Assembly: GCF_009831575.1 (NCBI RefSeq)
Contig: NZ_WUUT01000001.1
Span: forward strand, 333,345 to 397,344
Length of the DNA stretch: 64,000 bases
From: Halovenus carboxidivorans
GTDB taxonomy: Archaea; Halobacteriota; Halobacteria; Halobacteriales; Haloarculaceae
Direction of reading: 5' to 3'
Numbering within the stretch: the stretch's first letter is position 1; each line of letters begins with the position of its first letter. Shown here piece after piece: positions 49,077 through 57,789 of the stretch. A program made the position numbers and the translations under genes. The notes below the pieces were generated by a model. It was given only the letters and a program-made list of their open reading frames with translations. It was not told where the DNA came from and searched no databases.

Positions 49077-50369
49077 GTGCGTCTCGTCCAGATCACGATC
49101 CCCTCGGGGAAACGGGAGACCCTGCTCTCGACGCTCGACGGCGAGGACATCGATTACGTCGTCGCAGACGAGACCAGCGGCCGGGAGTACGCCGGTATCG
49201 TCTACATTCCGCTGCCGACGAACGCCGTCGAGCCGGTACTCGAATCACTCCGGGATGCCGGACTGGACGACAGCTCCTATACCGTCGTCATGGAGGCCAA
49301 CACGGTCGTCTCCCGGAAGTTCGACCAACTCGAAGAGCGGTACTCCGAGGAGCCGGACGAGGATCAGATCGCCCGTGACGAACTCGTCTCGGCGGCAGCC
49401 AGCCTCGCGCCGTCGACGCGGACGTACGCGATCATGACTATCGTCAGCGCGCTGATCGCGACGGCAGGGCTGTTGCTGAACTCGCCGGCCGTCGTCGTCG
49501 GGTCGATGGTGATCGCGCCGCTGGTCGGTCCGGCGATGGCCGCGAGCGTCGGGACGGTCGTCGACGATCAGGAGATGTTCGCCCGCGGCGTGCGGCTACA
49601 GGTTGCGGGTATCCTGCTCGCAATCGCGACCGCGTTCGCCTTCGCGTTCGTCGTTCGCCAGGTCAATCTCGTCCCGCCGCTGGCCGACGTGACGACGATT
49701 CCGGAGGTCCGCGAGCGCGTCGCGCCGGATTTCCTCTCGTTGATCATCGCCATCGGGGCCGGGATCGCCGGCATCGTCAGCCTCACCACCGGCGTCTCGG
49801 CGGCGCTGGTCGGCGTGATGATCTCCGTCGCGCTCATCCCGCCCGCGGCGACGGTCGGCATCGGACTGGCGTGGGGCCAGCCGATGGTCAGTCTCAGTTC
49901 CGCGGTGCTGGTGTCGGTGAACGTGCTCTCGATCAACCTCGCGGCGCTGGTCGTGTTGTGGTACAGCGGCTACCGACCGGACCACTGGTTTCGGCGCTCG
50001 GACGCCAAGCGGGCGACGGCCGTCCGTGTCGGCGCGCTCGCCGTCGCAATCGCCGTCCTGTCGGTCTTTCTCATCGGTGTCACCGTCGACTCGTTTCAGC
50101 GCGCGACGACCGAAGAACGGATTCAGGAGGAGACGAGCGCGGCGATCGAGCAGTTGGAGAACGACCAGCAGATCGAGCAGTTGAGCGTCGAGGTCGAGTA
50201 CCCTTCCGCGGTGCCGTTCGAGGAGCCCGAACGAGCGATCATCACGGTCGGCGTCCCGCCGGGGGAGACAGCGACCGGACTGGCGAGCGAGATCAAACGC
50301 CGCGTCGAAGCGGAGACGGGGACGACTATCGAAATCGAGGTCCGGTACGTCAGCATCGAACGGGAGTGA
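49077..50369 (+). CDS. TIGR00341/DUF389 family membrane protein
   Basis: 430 residues from GTG 49077. N-terminal soluble alpha/beta domain (RLVQITIPSGKRETLLSTL), then DUF389-type polytopic region about residues 115-345 with helices such as TYAIMTIVSALIATAGLLLNSPAVVVGSMVIAPLVGPAMA (the NSPAVVVGSMVIAPLVGP motif is diagnostic), and a C-terminal extracytoplasmic or cytoplasmic soluble domain about 350-430. Transport substrate unknown. Just upstream of malate synthase on the same strand, but with a gap and own promoter likely. Confidence 0.9.
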   Translation: MRLVQITIPSGKRETLLSTLDGEDIDYVVADETSGREYAGIVYIPLPTNAVEPVLESLRDAGLDDSSYTVVMEANTVVSRKFDQLEERYSEEPDEDQIARDELVSAAASLAPSTRTYAIMTIVSALIATAGLLLNSPAVVVGSMVIAPLVGPAMAASVGTVVDDQEMFARGVRLQVAGILLAIATAFAFAFVVRQVNLVPPLADVTTIPEVRERVAPDFLSLIIAIGAGIAGIVSLTTGVSAALVGVMISVALIPPAATVGIGLAWGQPMVSLSSAVLVSVNVLSINLAALVVLWYSGYRPDHWFRRSDAKRATAVRVGALAVAIAVLSVFLIGVTVDSFQRATTEERIQEETSAAIEQLENDQQIEQLSVEVEYPSAVPFEEPERAIITVGVPPGETATGLASEIKRRVEAETGTTIEIEVRYVSIERE

Positions 50370-50452
50370 TCGGCCCCCGGCCTCCGACCCGGTATATAAC
50401 GGGGGACAGACCGAAACCTAAAACAGTCATACACCCGAGAATCAGAGTGAAC

Positions 50453-51760
50453 ATGAGTGTTGACAAGCGACTCCACGACCGGAAGTTCGTGCGGACGTTT
50501 TTCACGACGCCGACGGCGGACAGCGAGAAAGATGACACCGCGGCGATGCTGAAGAAGTCGATCCAGCTCCGCGGGATGGAAGCGCCGGACGTGTGGGTTC
50601 CGGACAACGAGGACGCCACCGCGCCGAACATGCGCGACGAGGGGGCGGAGAACATCGCGGAAGTCGTCGCCGAGCACGGCGACGAGTTCCCCGGCGAGAT
50701 CCACCCCCGCGTCGTCTGGCACCGCGACAGCCCCGAGACACGCTACAAGGGCTTCCAGCACATGCTCGAGATTGCCGACCCCGAGAACGGCGCTGTCGAG
50801 AACATCGACGGCTTCGTCATTCCGGAAGTCGGCGACCTCGACGACTGGAAGAAAGCCGACGAGTTCATCACTATCGTCGAAAACGAGCACGGCCTCGAAG
50901 AGGGGAGCCTCGCGATGTCGGTGATCATCGAGAGCGGCACCGCCGAACTGGAGATGGGCCGTCTCCGCGACGAGATTGGCAAGCCCTCGAACAACCTCGA
51001 ACGGCTCTTCCTGCTGGTCGACGGCGAGGTCGACTACACGAAGGACATGCGCGCGATCACGCCGACCGGCGAACTGCCGGAGTGGCACGAACTGCGCCAC
51101 AACACCTCCCGAGCGGCGAGCGCGGCCGGCCTGATCGCCGTCGACGGTCCGTTCGACGACATCCGCGACGTTGCGGGCTACCGCGAGCGAATGACCGCGA
51201 ACCAGGCGGTCGGCCAGATCGGTATCTGGTCGCTGACCCCCGGCCAGGTCGTCGAGGCCAACAAGGCCCCGCTCCCGCCGAAGGAGGGCTACTGGCTCAT
51301 CGACGAGGACGGCGAGGAGGTCGAACTCGAAGACGAGGGCGACGTGCAGGCGTACACCGGCGACAAGCTTTCGCTGGAGGAGGACGGCGACGAGTACGTC
51401 CTCACCGTCGGTAGCGACGAACACGTCCTCAGCCACGAGGAACTACAGGAGAAACTGGTCGACCTGACCGCCTACGTCCCGAGCCTCGACGACATCGTCG
51501 ACTCCATGGAGGAGTTCGAGGCCGCCAAGGAGGCCGGCCAGGGCGCAATCGCCATGACCCGCGCGACGACCGTCAGCATCGACGGCGTCGAGGTCGAGAT
51601 TAGCTCCGACCGAATGTGGGACGAAGCGACCTACCAGGCCCTGCAGACGCCGATCACGCTGTTCCAGGACGTCTACGAGAACCGTCCCGACCAGCACGAC
51701 GACCTCGCCGACATCTACGGCGAAGACGTCGTCGAGCGAGCGATGGAAGTCGGCAACTAA
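50453..51760 (+). CDS. aceB: Malate synthase, haloarchaeal class H
   Basis: 435 residues from ATG 50453. Condenses glyoxylate and acetyl-CoA to malate in the glyoxylate cycle. Haloarchaeal AceB belongs to the HpcH/HpaI-like family rather than classes A or G: PDVWVPDNEDATAPNMRDEG, PGEIHPRVVWHRDSPETRY, DGFVIPEVGDLDDWKKADEF, IIESGTAELEMG, LLVDGEVDYTKDMRAITP. The C-terminal about 170 residues are helical and acidic. No isocitrate lyase gene is nearby in the window. Its product would be needed to use acetone-derived acetyl-CoA. Confidence 0.95.
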   Translation: MSVDKRLHDRKFVRTFFTTPTADSEKDDTAAMLKKSIQLRGMEAPDVWVPDNEDATAPNMRDEGAENIAEVVAEHGDEFPGEIHPRVVWHRDSPETRYKGFQHMLEIADPENGAVENIDGFVIPEVGDLDDWKKADEFITIVENEHGLEEGSLAMSVIIESGTAELEMGRLRDEIGKPSNNLERLFLLVDGEVDYTKDMRAITPTGELPEWHELRHNTSRAASAAGLIAVDGPFDDIRDVAGYRERMTANQAVGQIGIWSLTPGQVVEANKAPLPPKEGYWLIDEDGEEVELEDEGDVQAYTGDKLSLEEDGDEYVLTVGSDEHVLSHEELQEKLVDLTAYVPSLDDIVDSMEEFEAAKEAGQGAIAMTRATTVSIDGVEVEISSDRMWDEATYQALQTPITLFQDVYENRPDQHDDLADIYGEDVVERAMEVGN

Positions 51761-51778
51761 CGCGACACCACCTTCGTC

Positions 51779-51784
51779 TTTTTT
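51779..51784 (+). terminator. T6 terminator after malate synthase
   Basis: Six T in a row 19 bases after the stop codon (TAA ends at 51760), in GC-rich sequence. Confidence 0.55.
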
Positions 51785-51901
51785 CGCACGCTATCCACAG
51801 AGCCACTGCCGTGACCCTTCTCGTCTCCCGTACGGCCTGACCGACTCCTACGTGTCGATCCCGAACCGAAATATCACCGGCCAGCAAAGCAAAGTGCCAC
51901 A

Positions 51902-51917
51902 CCGGCGGAGCCGCCGG
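51902..51917 (+). repeat. Perfect 7-bp palindrome hairpin upstream of the glutaredoxin gene
   Basis: CCGGCGG (51902-51908) and CCGCCGG (51911-51917) with a two-base centre AG. It lies 44-59 bases before the ATG at 51961; could be a regulatory hairpin or a binding site. Confidence 0.4.
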
Positions 51918-51960
51918 CGCCAACGCCAACGTTTTGCGCTCCGAGCTATCAGTGTAGAGT

Positions 51961-52380
51961 ATGACGTTCGATCCAACGGAGCCAGACCTGAGTCCCGACG
52001 AAGTCGAGGATCTCGTCGACGAGAGAATCGCGTCCGAGGACGTCGTCCTGTTCATGAAAGGCGACGCCCGGATGCCGCAGTGTGGCTACTCGAAGAAGGC
52101 AGTCGCACTCCTGCAGCAGTATCTCGGGCCCGACGGCGTGGAGACCGTCGACACCCTCCAGAACCTGGAGGCGTTCCGCGAGGCGCTGAACGAGCACAGC
52201 GGCTGGGAGACGATCCCACAGACCTTCGTCGACGGGGAGTTCATCGGCGGCAGCGACATCCTCGAAGAGCTTCACGAGCGCGGCGAACTGGCCGAGAAAC
52301 TCGGCGTCGACCCCGACTCGGTGGAGTTCGGCGGCGACGCCAGCGGCGGCAGCAGCGGCGACGTCGAAGCACCCTTCTGA
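51961..52380 (+). CDS. Monothiol glutaredoxin-like protein
   Basis: 139 residues. Grx4-type motif KGDARMPQCGYSKKAVALL (CGYS active site; single catalytic Cys), TVPQTF-like cis-proline in ETIPQTFVDGEFIGG, and the GGSDI thiol-binding turn. A Gly/Ser-rich tail of about 35 residues follows. Monothiol glutaredoxins carry or sense Fe-S clusters; haloarchaea lack glutathione, so the cofactor thiol is open. ATG 51961. Confidence 0.9.
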   Translation: MTFDPTEPDLSPDEVEDLVDERIASEDVVLFMKGDARMPQCGYSKKAVALLQQYLGPDGVETVDTLQNLEAFREALNEHSGWETIPQTFVDGEFIGGSDILEELHERGELAEKLGVDPDSVEFGGDASGGSSGDVEAPF

Positions 52381-52449
52381 CACGTTGCCGGCCCCGACAG
52401 TCCGGCGTTCCCCACGGTCTTTTATGCGAGCGTCTCGGTAGAGTCGGAT

Positions 52450-53349
52450 ATGGACCTGTCCGTCGTCGTCCCGACGCTCAACGCTCGTGACGAGCTGACG
52501 GGCTGTCTCGACGCGCTCGCCGAACACGCCCCCGACGCGGAAGTGCTCGTCGTCAACGGGCCCTCGGCCGACGGCACGACCGGGATGATCCGCGAACGCG
52601 ACGACGTGGACGTGCTGATCGAACTGGCCGACCGGACGGTCAACGCCGCCCGGAACGCCGGAATCGACCGCGCACACGGCGAGACGATCGCACTGGTCAA
52701 CCACACCCTGTCGATCACCGAGGGCTGGCGTGCGGCCGTCCGGGAGGGACTGCAACGCGCCGATGTCGTGAGCGGCCCGACCCGGACGCTGCCGGACGGC
52801 GCCGTCGTCCGGGGGGCGGAGAACCGCCAGATCGCCGGCCGGGCGATCACCTTCCTGAACGCGGGCAATATGGCCTTTCAGCGGGAGGTGAGCGAGACGC
52901 TCGACGGCTTCGACGAGTATCTGCAGATCGGCGGTGCCCGCGACTTCGCCCACCGCCTCGCCGGCAACGAGTTCACCACGACGTGGACCGAGGAGATGAG
53001 CGTCACGCGCGGCGTCGAGGCCGATGGCGGTGAACTCGAAGTCGACCGCGGGTGGAAGTACCGCTCGCTCGCCTACCGCCTCGTGAAAAACTACAACCTC
53101 CGGCCTACGGTGCTCCGTCGACTGCTCGGCCACGCGGCGGGCGACGCGGGCTCCGAACTCCGGGCCGTCTTCCGCGGCGAGAGTCGCCCCTCGCAGTGGT
53201 TCGGCGCCGGCCGCGACGTGGTGACGAACCTCGCTCGCGGCGCGAAAGACGGGCTCGCTGCCCGCAGACGGGACGGCGGGCCGCGCCGGAACCCGAACGG
53301 CCGCTCGACACGGACCGACCGCGCCGTCACGGTCTACGACTGGCGGTGA
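52450..53349 (+). CDS. Glycosyltransferase family 2-like protein
   Basis: 299 residues. DLSVVVPTLNARDELTGCLDAL and NAARNAGIDRAHGETIALVNHTLS correspond to the GT2 N-terminal nucleotide-sugar fold; the usual DxD is not clear in the LVNHTL position (N-H instead). FLNAGNMAFQREV and GFDEYLQIGGARDFAHRLAG fit the catalytic region. The C-terminus is basic. Sugar transfer to glycoconjugates is likely, the acceptor unknown. It overlaps the convergent uracil-DNA glycosylase gene by 16 bases. Confidence 0.84.
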   Translation: MDLSVVVPTLNARDELTGCLDALAEHAPDAEVLVVNGPSADGTTGMIRERDDVDVLIELADRTVNAARNAGIDRAHGETIALVNHTLSITEGWRAAVREGLQRADVVSGPTRTLPDGAVVRGAENRQIAGRAITFLNAGNMAFQREVSETLDGFDEYLQIGGARDFAHRLAGNEFTTTWTEEMSVTRGVEADGGELEVDRGWKYRSLAYRLVKNYNLRPTVLRRLLGHAAGDAGSELRAVFRGESRPSQWFGAGRDVVTNLARGAKDGLAARRRDGGPRRNPNGRSTRTDRAVTVYDWR

Positions 53350-53978
53350 CCCCCCACGAGGCCGTCGATCTGTTCTCCGATCGCCTCGCGATAGGACTGC
53401 TCCGTGTGGCCGATCTGTGGAATCCAGACGTCCTGATAGGAGGGATGCAACAGCGGCAGTGCAGTCGTTCCGAGAGTAGGGCAGGAGACGGGTTCCAGCA
53501 CCGCGTCGAGAAAACTGTCGAGTTCGATCCCGTCGAGTGCGAAGACCGACCGGGTCGCGTGCTTTCCCGTGGGCACGACCACCGCGGGTTCGACCTCCTC
53601 GATCTCGGCGCGGAGGTACGGTCGGCAGTTCGCCCGCTCGTCGGCAGTCGGTTCCCGGTTCGAGTCTTCGCTGTCTGCCGGAAAACACTTGACCGCGTTC
53701 GTGAAGTAGCAGTCCCCGCCGTATCCGGCCTCGGCCAGTAGGTCGCGGACGCGCCGACCTGAGTGCCGGGAGGTGTAGGCCAGTCCCGTCCAGTTGCCGC
53801 CGCGCCACTGGTCGGCGTCGGGAGCGCCCGCGCCGGGGGCTTCGCCGACGACCACCACCGTCGCGTCGAGGGGGCCGTTTCCCCACGAGATACACTCGCG
53901 GCTCTCGACGAGGTCGGGACAGCGCCGACAGTCCGCGGCGAGTTCGTTTCGGTCCTCCGGATCCGGATAGCTCGCCAT
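53334..53978 (-). CDS. Uracil-DNA glycosylase family protein (Fe-S type, family 4/5 like)
   Basis: 214 residues from ATG 53978 (MASYPDPEDRNELAADC). Features: Cys residues in CRRCPDLVESRECISWGNGP (Fe-S ligands in the N-terminal half), VVVVGEAPGAGAPDADQWRGGNWTG (motif A GEAPG), and the C-terminal LLHPSYQDVW (HPS motif). Removes uracil from DNA to limit deamination mutations. Longer starts exist (54023, 54041), but MASYPDPE matches what I expect of family members. It overlaps the convergent glycosyltransferase end. Confidence 0.86.
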   Translation of the reverse strand: MASYPDPEDRNELAADCRRCPDLVESRECISWGNGPLDATVVVVGEAPGAGAPDADQWRGGNWTGLAYTSRHSGRRVRDLLAEAGYGGDCYFTNAVKCFPADSEDSNREPTADERANCRPYLRAEIEEVEPAVVVPTGKHATRSVFALDGIELDSFLDAVLEPVSCPTLGTTALPLLHPSYQDVWIPQIGHTEQSYREAIGEQIDGLVGGHRQS

Positions 53979-54065
53979 CGGTGTTCGTTCGGTGTCGCGG
54001 CTCTCGACTGTTCCGGTCGACATCGGCGCAGACAGATACATACGAATTCGGGCCTAACTACGTGT

Positions 54066-54596
54066 ATGTCCGAGAAAGCGACGTTCGGCGGCGGTTGTTT
54101 CTGGTGTGTCGAAGCGGCCTTCAAGGAACTGGAGGGCGTCTCCGCGGCAGTCTCGGGGTACGCCGGCGGCCACACGGAGGACCCGAGTTACCGCGAGGTC
54201 TGCTCCGGTAACACCGGCCACGCCGAGGTCGTCCAGGTGGAGTACGACCCCGAGGTGATCGCGTACGACGAACTGCTGGAGGTCTTTTTCGCGGTCCACG
54301 ATCCGACCCAGTTGAACCGTCAGGGGCCGGACGTGGGGACGCAGTACCGCTCGATCGTCCTCTATCACGGCGAGGACCAGCGCGAGCAGGCCGAAGCGTA
54401 CATCGAGGCCCTCGACGAGGAGTACGACGACGACGTCGTCACCGAACTCGAACGGCTGGACACCTTCTACCGGGCCGAGGAGAAACACCAGGACTACTTC
54501 GAGAAAAACCCCAACGACGCCTACTGTCAGATGCACGCACAGCCGAAAGTCGAGAAAGTCCGCGAGAAGTTCGAGGCCAAACTGCAGGAAGCCTGA
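54066..54596 (+). CDS. msrA: Peptide methionine sulfoxide reductase A
   Basis: 176 residues. FGGGCFWCVEAAFKELEGV contains the GCFWC active site; typical motifs GYAGGHTEDPSYREVCSGNTGHAEVVQVEYDP, HDPTQLNRQGPDVGTQYRS and AEEKHQDYFEKNP follow. Repairs methionine-S-sulfoxide. Start ATG 54066 follows CTAACTACG; divergent from the uracil-DNA glycosylase gene. No MsrB next to it. Confidence 0.97.
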   Translation: MSEKATFGGGCFWCVEAAFKELEGVSAAVSGYAGGHTEDPSYREVCSGNTGHAEVVQVEYDPEVIAYDELLEVFFAVHDPTQLNRQGPDVGTQYRSIVLYHGEDQREQAEAYIEALDEEYDDDVVTELERLDTFYRAEEKHQDYFEKNPNDAYCQMHAQPKVEKVREKFEAKLQEA

Positions 54597-54667
54597 TTCG
54601 CGGCCGGATCGTGTAACAAAATAGATGATTGCTGAGCTATAAGTTGGCGTTTTCCTAAGAGGGGGGT

Positions 54668-54889
54668 ATGAGCACGACTGACAACCCGGAGGAGCGAATC
54701 GACGAGACGACCACCTGGCCGGAACTGGCGATCAGCCTCTACGACCGGCTGACCGGCCGCGGTGCCGAGATCACCTACGAGTTCACCGACATGGAGATCG
54801 ACGTGCCGAGCAAGGCCGGTGAGGACGCCGAACACGCCCGTTGGCGGGTCGACGGTCAACTCCGGATCACGACCGAAGAACAGGACTGA
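54668..54889 (+). CDS. amphi-Trp domain protein
   Basis: 73 residues. The amphi-Trp pattern is clear: TTWPELAISLYDRLTGRGAEITYEFTDMEIDVPS then HARWRVDGQLRI. Function of the domain unknown. Its TGA overlaps the ATG of the next gene (TGATG at 54887-54891). Confidence 0.85.
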   Translation: MSTTDNPEERIDETTTWPELAISLYDRLTGRGAEITYEFTDMEIDVPSKAGEDAEHARWRVDGQLRITTEEQD

Positions 54890-55257
54890 TGGCGGTCGAC
54901 GCCGCCGACGCGCTCGGGGAGCTACCGCGAACGAGCGACCGACTCGACGTCGAGGCGAACCTCGGCGTCGAAATCGACGGACGGAGCTTCGCGGTCAGTT
55001 CGGAGGGGGATCGGGTCGTCGTTCACGCGCCGTCGGTGAGCGCGTGTCTCGTCGCCGCCGACCAGCGGACTCTGCTACCTGCCCTCGCAGAGACCGCCGC
55101 GCAGGCAGGCATCACCGTCGAACTCCGGACCGGCGACGCCGTCCTCGCGGTGGTCGGAGCCGCGGCAGCGCCGGATCGACCGACCGCGGCGCTGTTCGGG
55201 GAGGCCGTGGAACTCCGTCCGGCGGGTGTGCTGGCCGGGCTGGTCCGGCTCCGGTAG
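54889..55257 (+). CDS. Small haloarchaeal protein of unknown function
   Basis: 122 residues from ATG 54889, overlapping the amphi-Trp stop, so translationally coupled. Predominantly Ala/Val/Leu/Glu; strands VEANLGVEIDGRSFAVS and VTVELRTGDAVLAVVGAAAAPD. No membrane helix. Unrecognised. Confidence 0.7.
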   Translation: MAVDAADALGELPRTSDRLDVEANLGVEIDGRSFAVSSEGDRVVVHAPSVSACLVAADQRTLLPALAETAAQAGITVELRTGDAVLAVVGAAAAPDRPTAALFGEAVELRPAGVLAGLVRLR

Positions 55258-55395
55258 CCGGCCGCCCGCTGCTCTGGCCTCCTAGAACAGACGCACGGGT
55301 AGGTAGCCGATAGACTCCCTCGCTGATTTCCCCCGACGGCCCCGCTCGTGGCAAACGTTAACAATCTGGGCTGTGACCGGTTTCTAGTGGACTGT

Positions 55396-56949
55396 ATGGA
55401 GGGGGGAGAGGACAGCGAACTGCTCACGCTCGACAGGCTGTTCGAGTGTACGTTCGCACGGTACGGGGACCGACCGGCGATTCGACACGCCGGGGAGACG
55501 CTCAGTTACGCGGAACTCGACGAGCGCTCGCGTCGTTTCGCGGACGTCTACGCCGCGCTCGGCCTGACGGTCGACGACCGGGTGGGGATTCTCATGGACA
55601 ACAGACCGGAGTTCATCACCGCACACACCGGCGCGGTCCGCGCCGGGGTGCCGGTGGTCCCGCTGAACAAGAAACTTGACGACACGCAGGTGCGCGAGCT
55701 AGCACAGACCGGGACGATCGACGTACTGGTCGTCGGCGAGCGCTTCTTCGAGACGATCGAGGCGATACAACGCGAACGAAACGAGTTTCAGCACGTCATC
55801 GCACAGGCCGACGAGGAGCCGATCCCGGTCGGATTTCACGACCTCGAAGAGCTACTCGCGAGCGCGGACCCGGTGTTGCCGGAGCCGTCTCCATCCCCGG
55901 AGGATACGGCCGCCGTCTACTACACGAGCGGTACGACCGGCGACCCGAAAGGCGTCGTCCACACCCACCGGTCGCTGGCGCTGAACTGCTACGCGCACAC
56001 ACACGAGATGGAGATCAACCGCGGCGAGCAGATGCTGTTGACGACGCCGCTGTCACACTCGGCGGAACCGTTCGCGCGCGCTGGACTGACACAGGGCGCG
56101 ACGGTGGTCCTCCAGCAGGAGTTCGACAGCGAAACAGTTCTGGAGACGATCGAGCGCGAGGAGATCACGTGGACGTTCATGGTGCCGACGATGATCGCGG
56201 CCGTCGTCGAGGACGAACGCCTCTCCGAGACCGACACGGACTCCCTGGAGACGATCGCCTACGGCGCTGCGCCGATCCCGGACCCCATCCTCAAGCGCGG
56301 AGTCGAGCAGTTCGGACGGATCTTCCTCCAGTTCTACGGGCTCACCGAAGTTCCAAATCTCATCACGGTGTTGCCCAAAAGCGACCACGACCCCGAACAG
56401 GGGGCGCTCGAATCGGCCGGCTATCCGACGCAGTTGGTCGAGATCCGGCTGCTCGATATCGACGCGGAGTGGGCGACCGATGTCGGCGAAATCGCCGTCC
56501 GATCGCCGTACGCCCTCGCGGGCTACGTCGGCGAGCAGAGCGCGTACACCGACGACGGCTGGCTCAGAACCGGCGACGTCGGCCGGATCGAGGACGGCCG
56601 CGTCCACGTCCTCGACCGGATTCAGGACGTGATCGTCGTCGACGGCGAGCCGGTCTTCTCGACGACCGTCGAGAACGCGATCCAGCGCCACCCCGACGTG
56701 CGGCGGGTCGCGGTGATCGGCGTGCCCGAAAACGGGGCGGATACGCGGCGTTCGGAGGCGGTCGAACAGATCGTCAAGGCCGTCGTCGTTCCGGCGGACG
56801 ACGCCGAGATCACGCCCGAGAGTCTGCGGGATGTCTGCAGCGACTCCCTCGCGGACAGCCCGCTGCACTCTATCGACGTCGTCGGACAGTTGCCCGAGAC
56901 GCCGTACGGGAAAGTCGACAAGCAGGCGCTGCGAGATCCATACTGGTAG
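55396..56949 (+). CDS. AMP-forming acyl-CoA synthetase (ANL family)
   Basis: 517 residues from ATG 55396 (MEGGEDSELLTLDRLF); the GTG 55348 would add 16. Adenylation core motif VYYTSGTTGDPKGVVHTHRSLALN (A3), TFMVPTMIAAV and YGAAPIPDPILKRG (A4/A5 region), FLQFYGLTEVPNL, and GWLRTGDVGRIEDGRVHVLDR with the A7 Asp. C-terminal hinge/lysine region DVIVVDGEPVFSTTVE is degenerate; the usual catalytic Lys appears at GKVDKQ (C-terminal). In the same cluster as acetone carboxylase; acetoacetate could be its substrate, inferred. It is paralogous to the ligase at 62697. Confidence 0.92.
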   Translation: MEGGEDSELLTLDRLFECTFARYGDRPAIRHAGETLSYAELDERSRRFADVYAALGLTVDDRVGILMDNRPEFITAHTGAVRAGVPVVPLNKKLDDTQVRELAQTGTIDVLVVGERFFETIEAIQRERNEFQHVIAQADEEPIPVGFHDLEELLASADPVLPEPSPSPEDTAAVYYTSGTTGDPKGVVHTHRSLALNCYAHTHEMEINRGEQMLLTTPLSHSAEPFARAGLTQGATVVLQQEFDSETVLETIEREEITWTFMVPTMIAAVVEDERLSETDTDSLETIAYGAAPIPDPILKRGVEQFGRIFLQFYGLTEVPNLITVLPKSDHDPEQGALESAGYPTQLVEIRLLDIDAEWATDVGEIAVRSPYALAGYVGEQSAYTDDGWLRTGDVGRIEDGRVHVLDRIQDVIVVDGEPVFSTTVENAIQRHPDVRRVAVIGVPENGADTRRSEAVEQIVKAVVVPADDAEITPESLRDVCSDSLADSPLHSIDVVGQLPETPYGKVDKQALRDPYW

Positions 56950-56954
56950 CTGAC

Positions 56955-57647
56955 ATGCTCCGGATCACCTTCGAGACCGAACCCGGGGATCTGCTCGGGC
57001 GTCTCCACGACTCCCTCGACGGGGGTTCGACGATCCTCGACTCGGTGTTACAGACCGACCGGACGGAGTGGCTGGCGTATCTGACTGTCAGCGACCTCGA
57101 CAGCCCGCCGGTCGAACGCGTCCGGGAGCTTTCTGATCTCGAACTCGTCTACAGCGACTCCTACTCGGCGGCCTCCGACACCGCGCTCCTGCTGGTTCGG
57201 GTCCACGACGAACCCTGTATCGCCCGGCTACTCGCCGAGCACCGGGCGATCCCGCACGCGATTCGACTGCACGATCATCACCTCAGCGGTACCGTCACCG
57301 TCGACGACTGGGACCACCTCCAGACGATTGCCGACGAGATCGAAACCGCCCGGGACACCTTCGAGCTAGTCAGCGTCAGACAGGTCGACAGCGTCGAGCC
57401 GATTCTCGGCAGTGACCGCCTCAAACAGACTGCGAAGGGCGCGGTCCCGACCGAACACCTCCGGACGCTCGAAGTCGCCTACCGGACCGGCTACTTCGAC
57501 GTTCCACAGACCGCCTCCGCCGAGGAGGTGGCGGACGAACTGGGGGTGAGTCAGTCGACGTTCAGCAAACGGCTCCGCCGCTCGGCCGCCGCGCTCCTGG
57601 CGCTTCTGTTCGGCGAACAGCACCCGGGTGTCGCCGGGACGGACTGA
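56955..57647 (+). CDS. HTH_10 (Bat-type) regulator of the acetone carboxylase locus
   Basis: 230 residues from ATG 56955, six bases after the ligase stop. N-terminal sensor domain about residues 1-165 (LRITFETEPGDLLGRLHDSL, with DHHLSGTVTVDDW in the centre), C-terminal HTH_10: AVPTEHLRTLEVAYRTGYFDVPQ then EEVADELGVSQSTFSKRLRR (about residues 165-220). By position it is the likely regulator of the acx genes, replacing the sigma54 activator AcxR of proteobacteria. Activator or repressor is not known. It has no own clear promoter and likely shares the ligase transcript. Confidence 0.9.
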   Translation: MLRITFETEPGDLLGRLHDSLDGGSTILDSVLQTDRTEWLAYLTVSDLDSPPVERVRELSDLELVYSDSYSAASDTALLLVRVHDEPCIARLLAEHRAIPHAIRLHDHHLSGTVTVDDWDHLQTIADEIETARDTFELVSVRQVDSVEPILGSDRLKQTAKGAVPTEHLRTLEVAYRTGYFDVPQTASAEEVADELGVSQSTFSKRLRRSAAALLALLFGEQHPGVAGTD

Positions 57648-57734
57648 GTGCTGACGCGCTCGTTCCGTGGCGAGACAGCCGCTGTGTGACCGGGGTATTT
57701 CAATGAGAATATATATCGGCGGCTATCAGCGCAG

Positions 57735-57757
57735 TTGTCCATTATTATTAAGGACAA
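57735..57757. promoter_or_regulatory. Inverted repeat framing the acx TATA element
   Basis: TTGTCC (57735-57740), AT-only spacer ATTATTATTAA (57741-57751), GGACAA (57752-57757). The spacer holds a TATA-like TTATTAA about 39-46 bases before the start codon at 57790, so the repeat arms would flank the TATA. Transcription would start near 57775. Looks like an operator/activator site combined with the core promoter. A second candidate TATA (AATATATATC, 57709-57718) lies further upstream. Confidence 0.5.
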
Positions 57758-57789
57758 ATCGGCGGTGGGTTGGGACGTGAGGTGGTACC

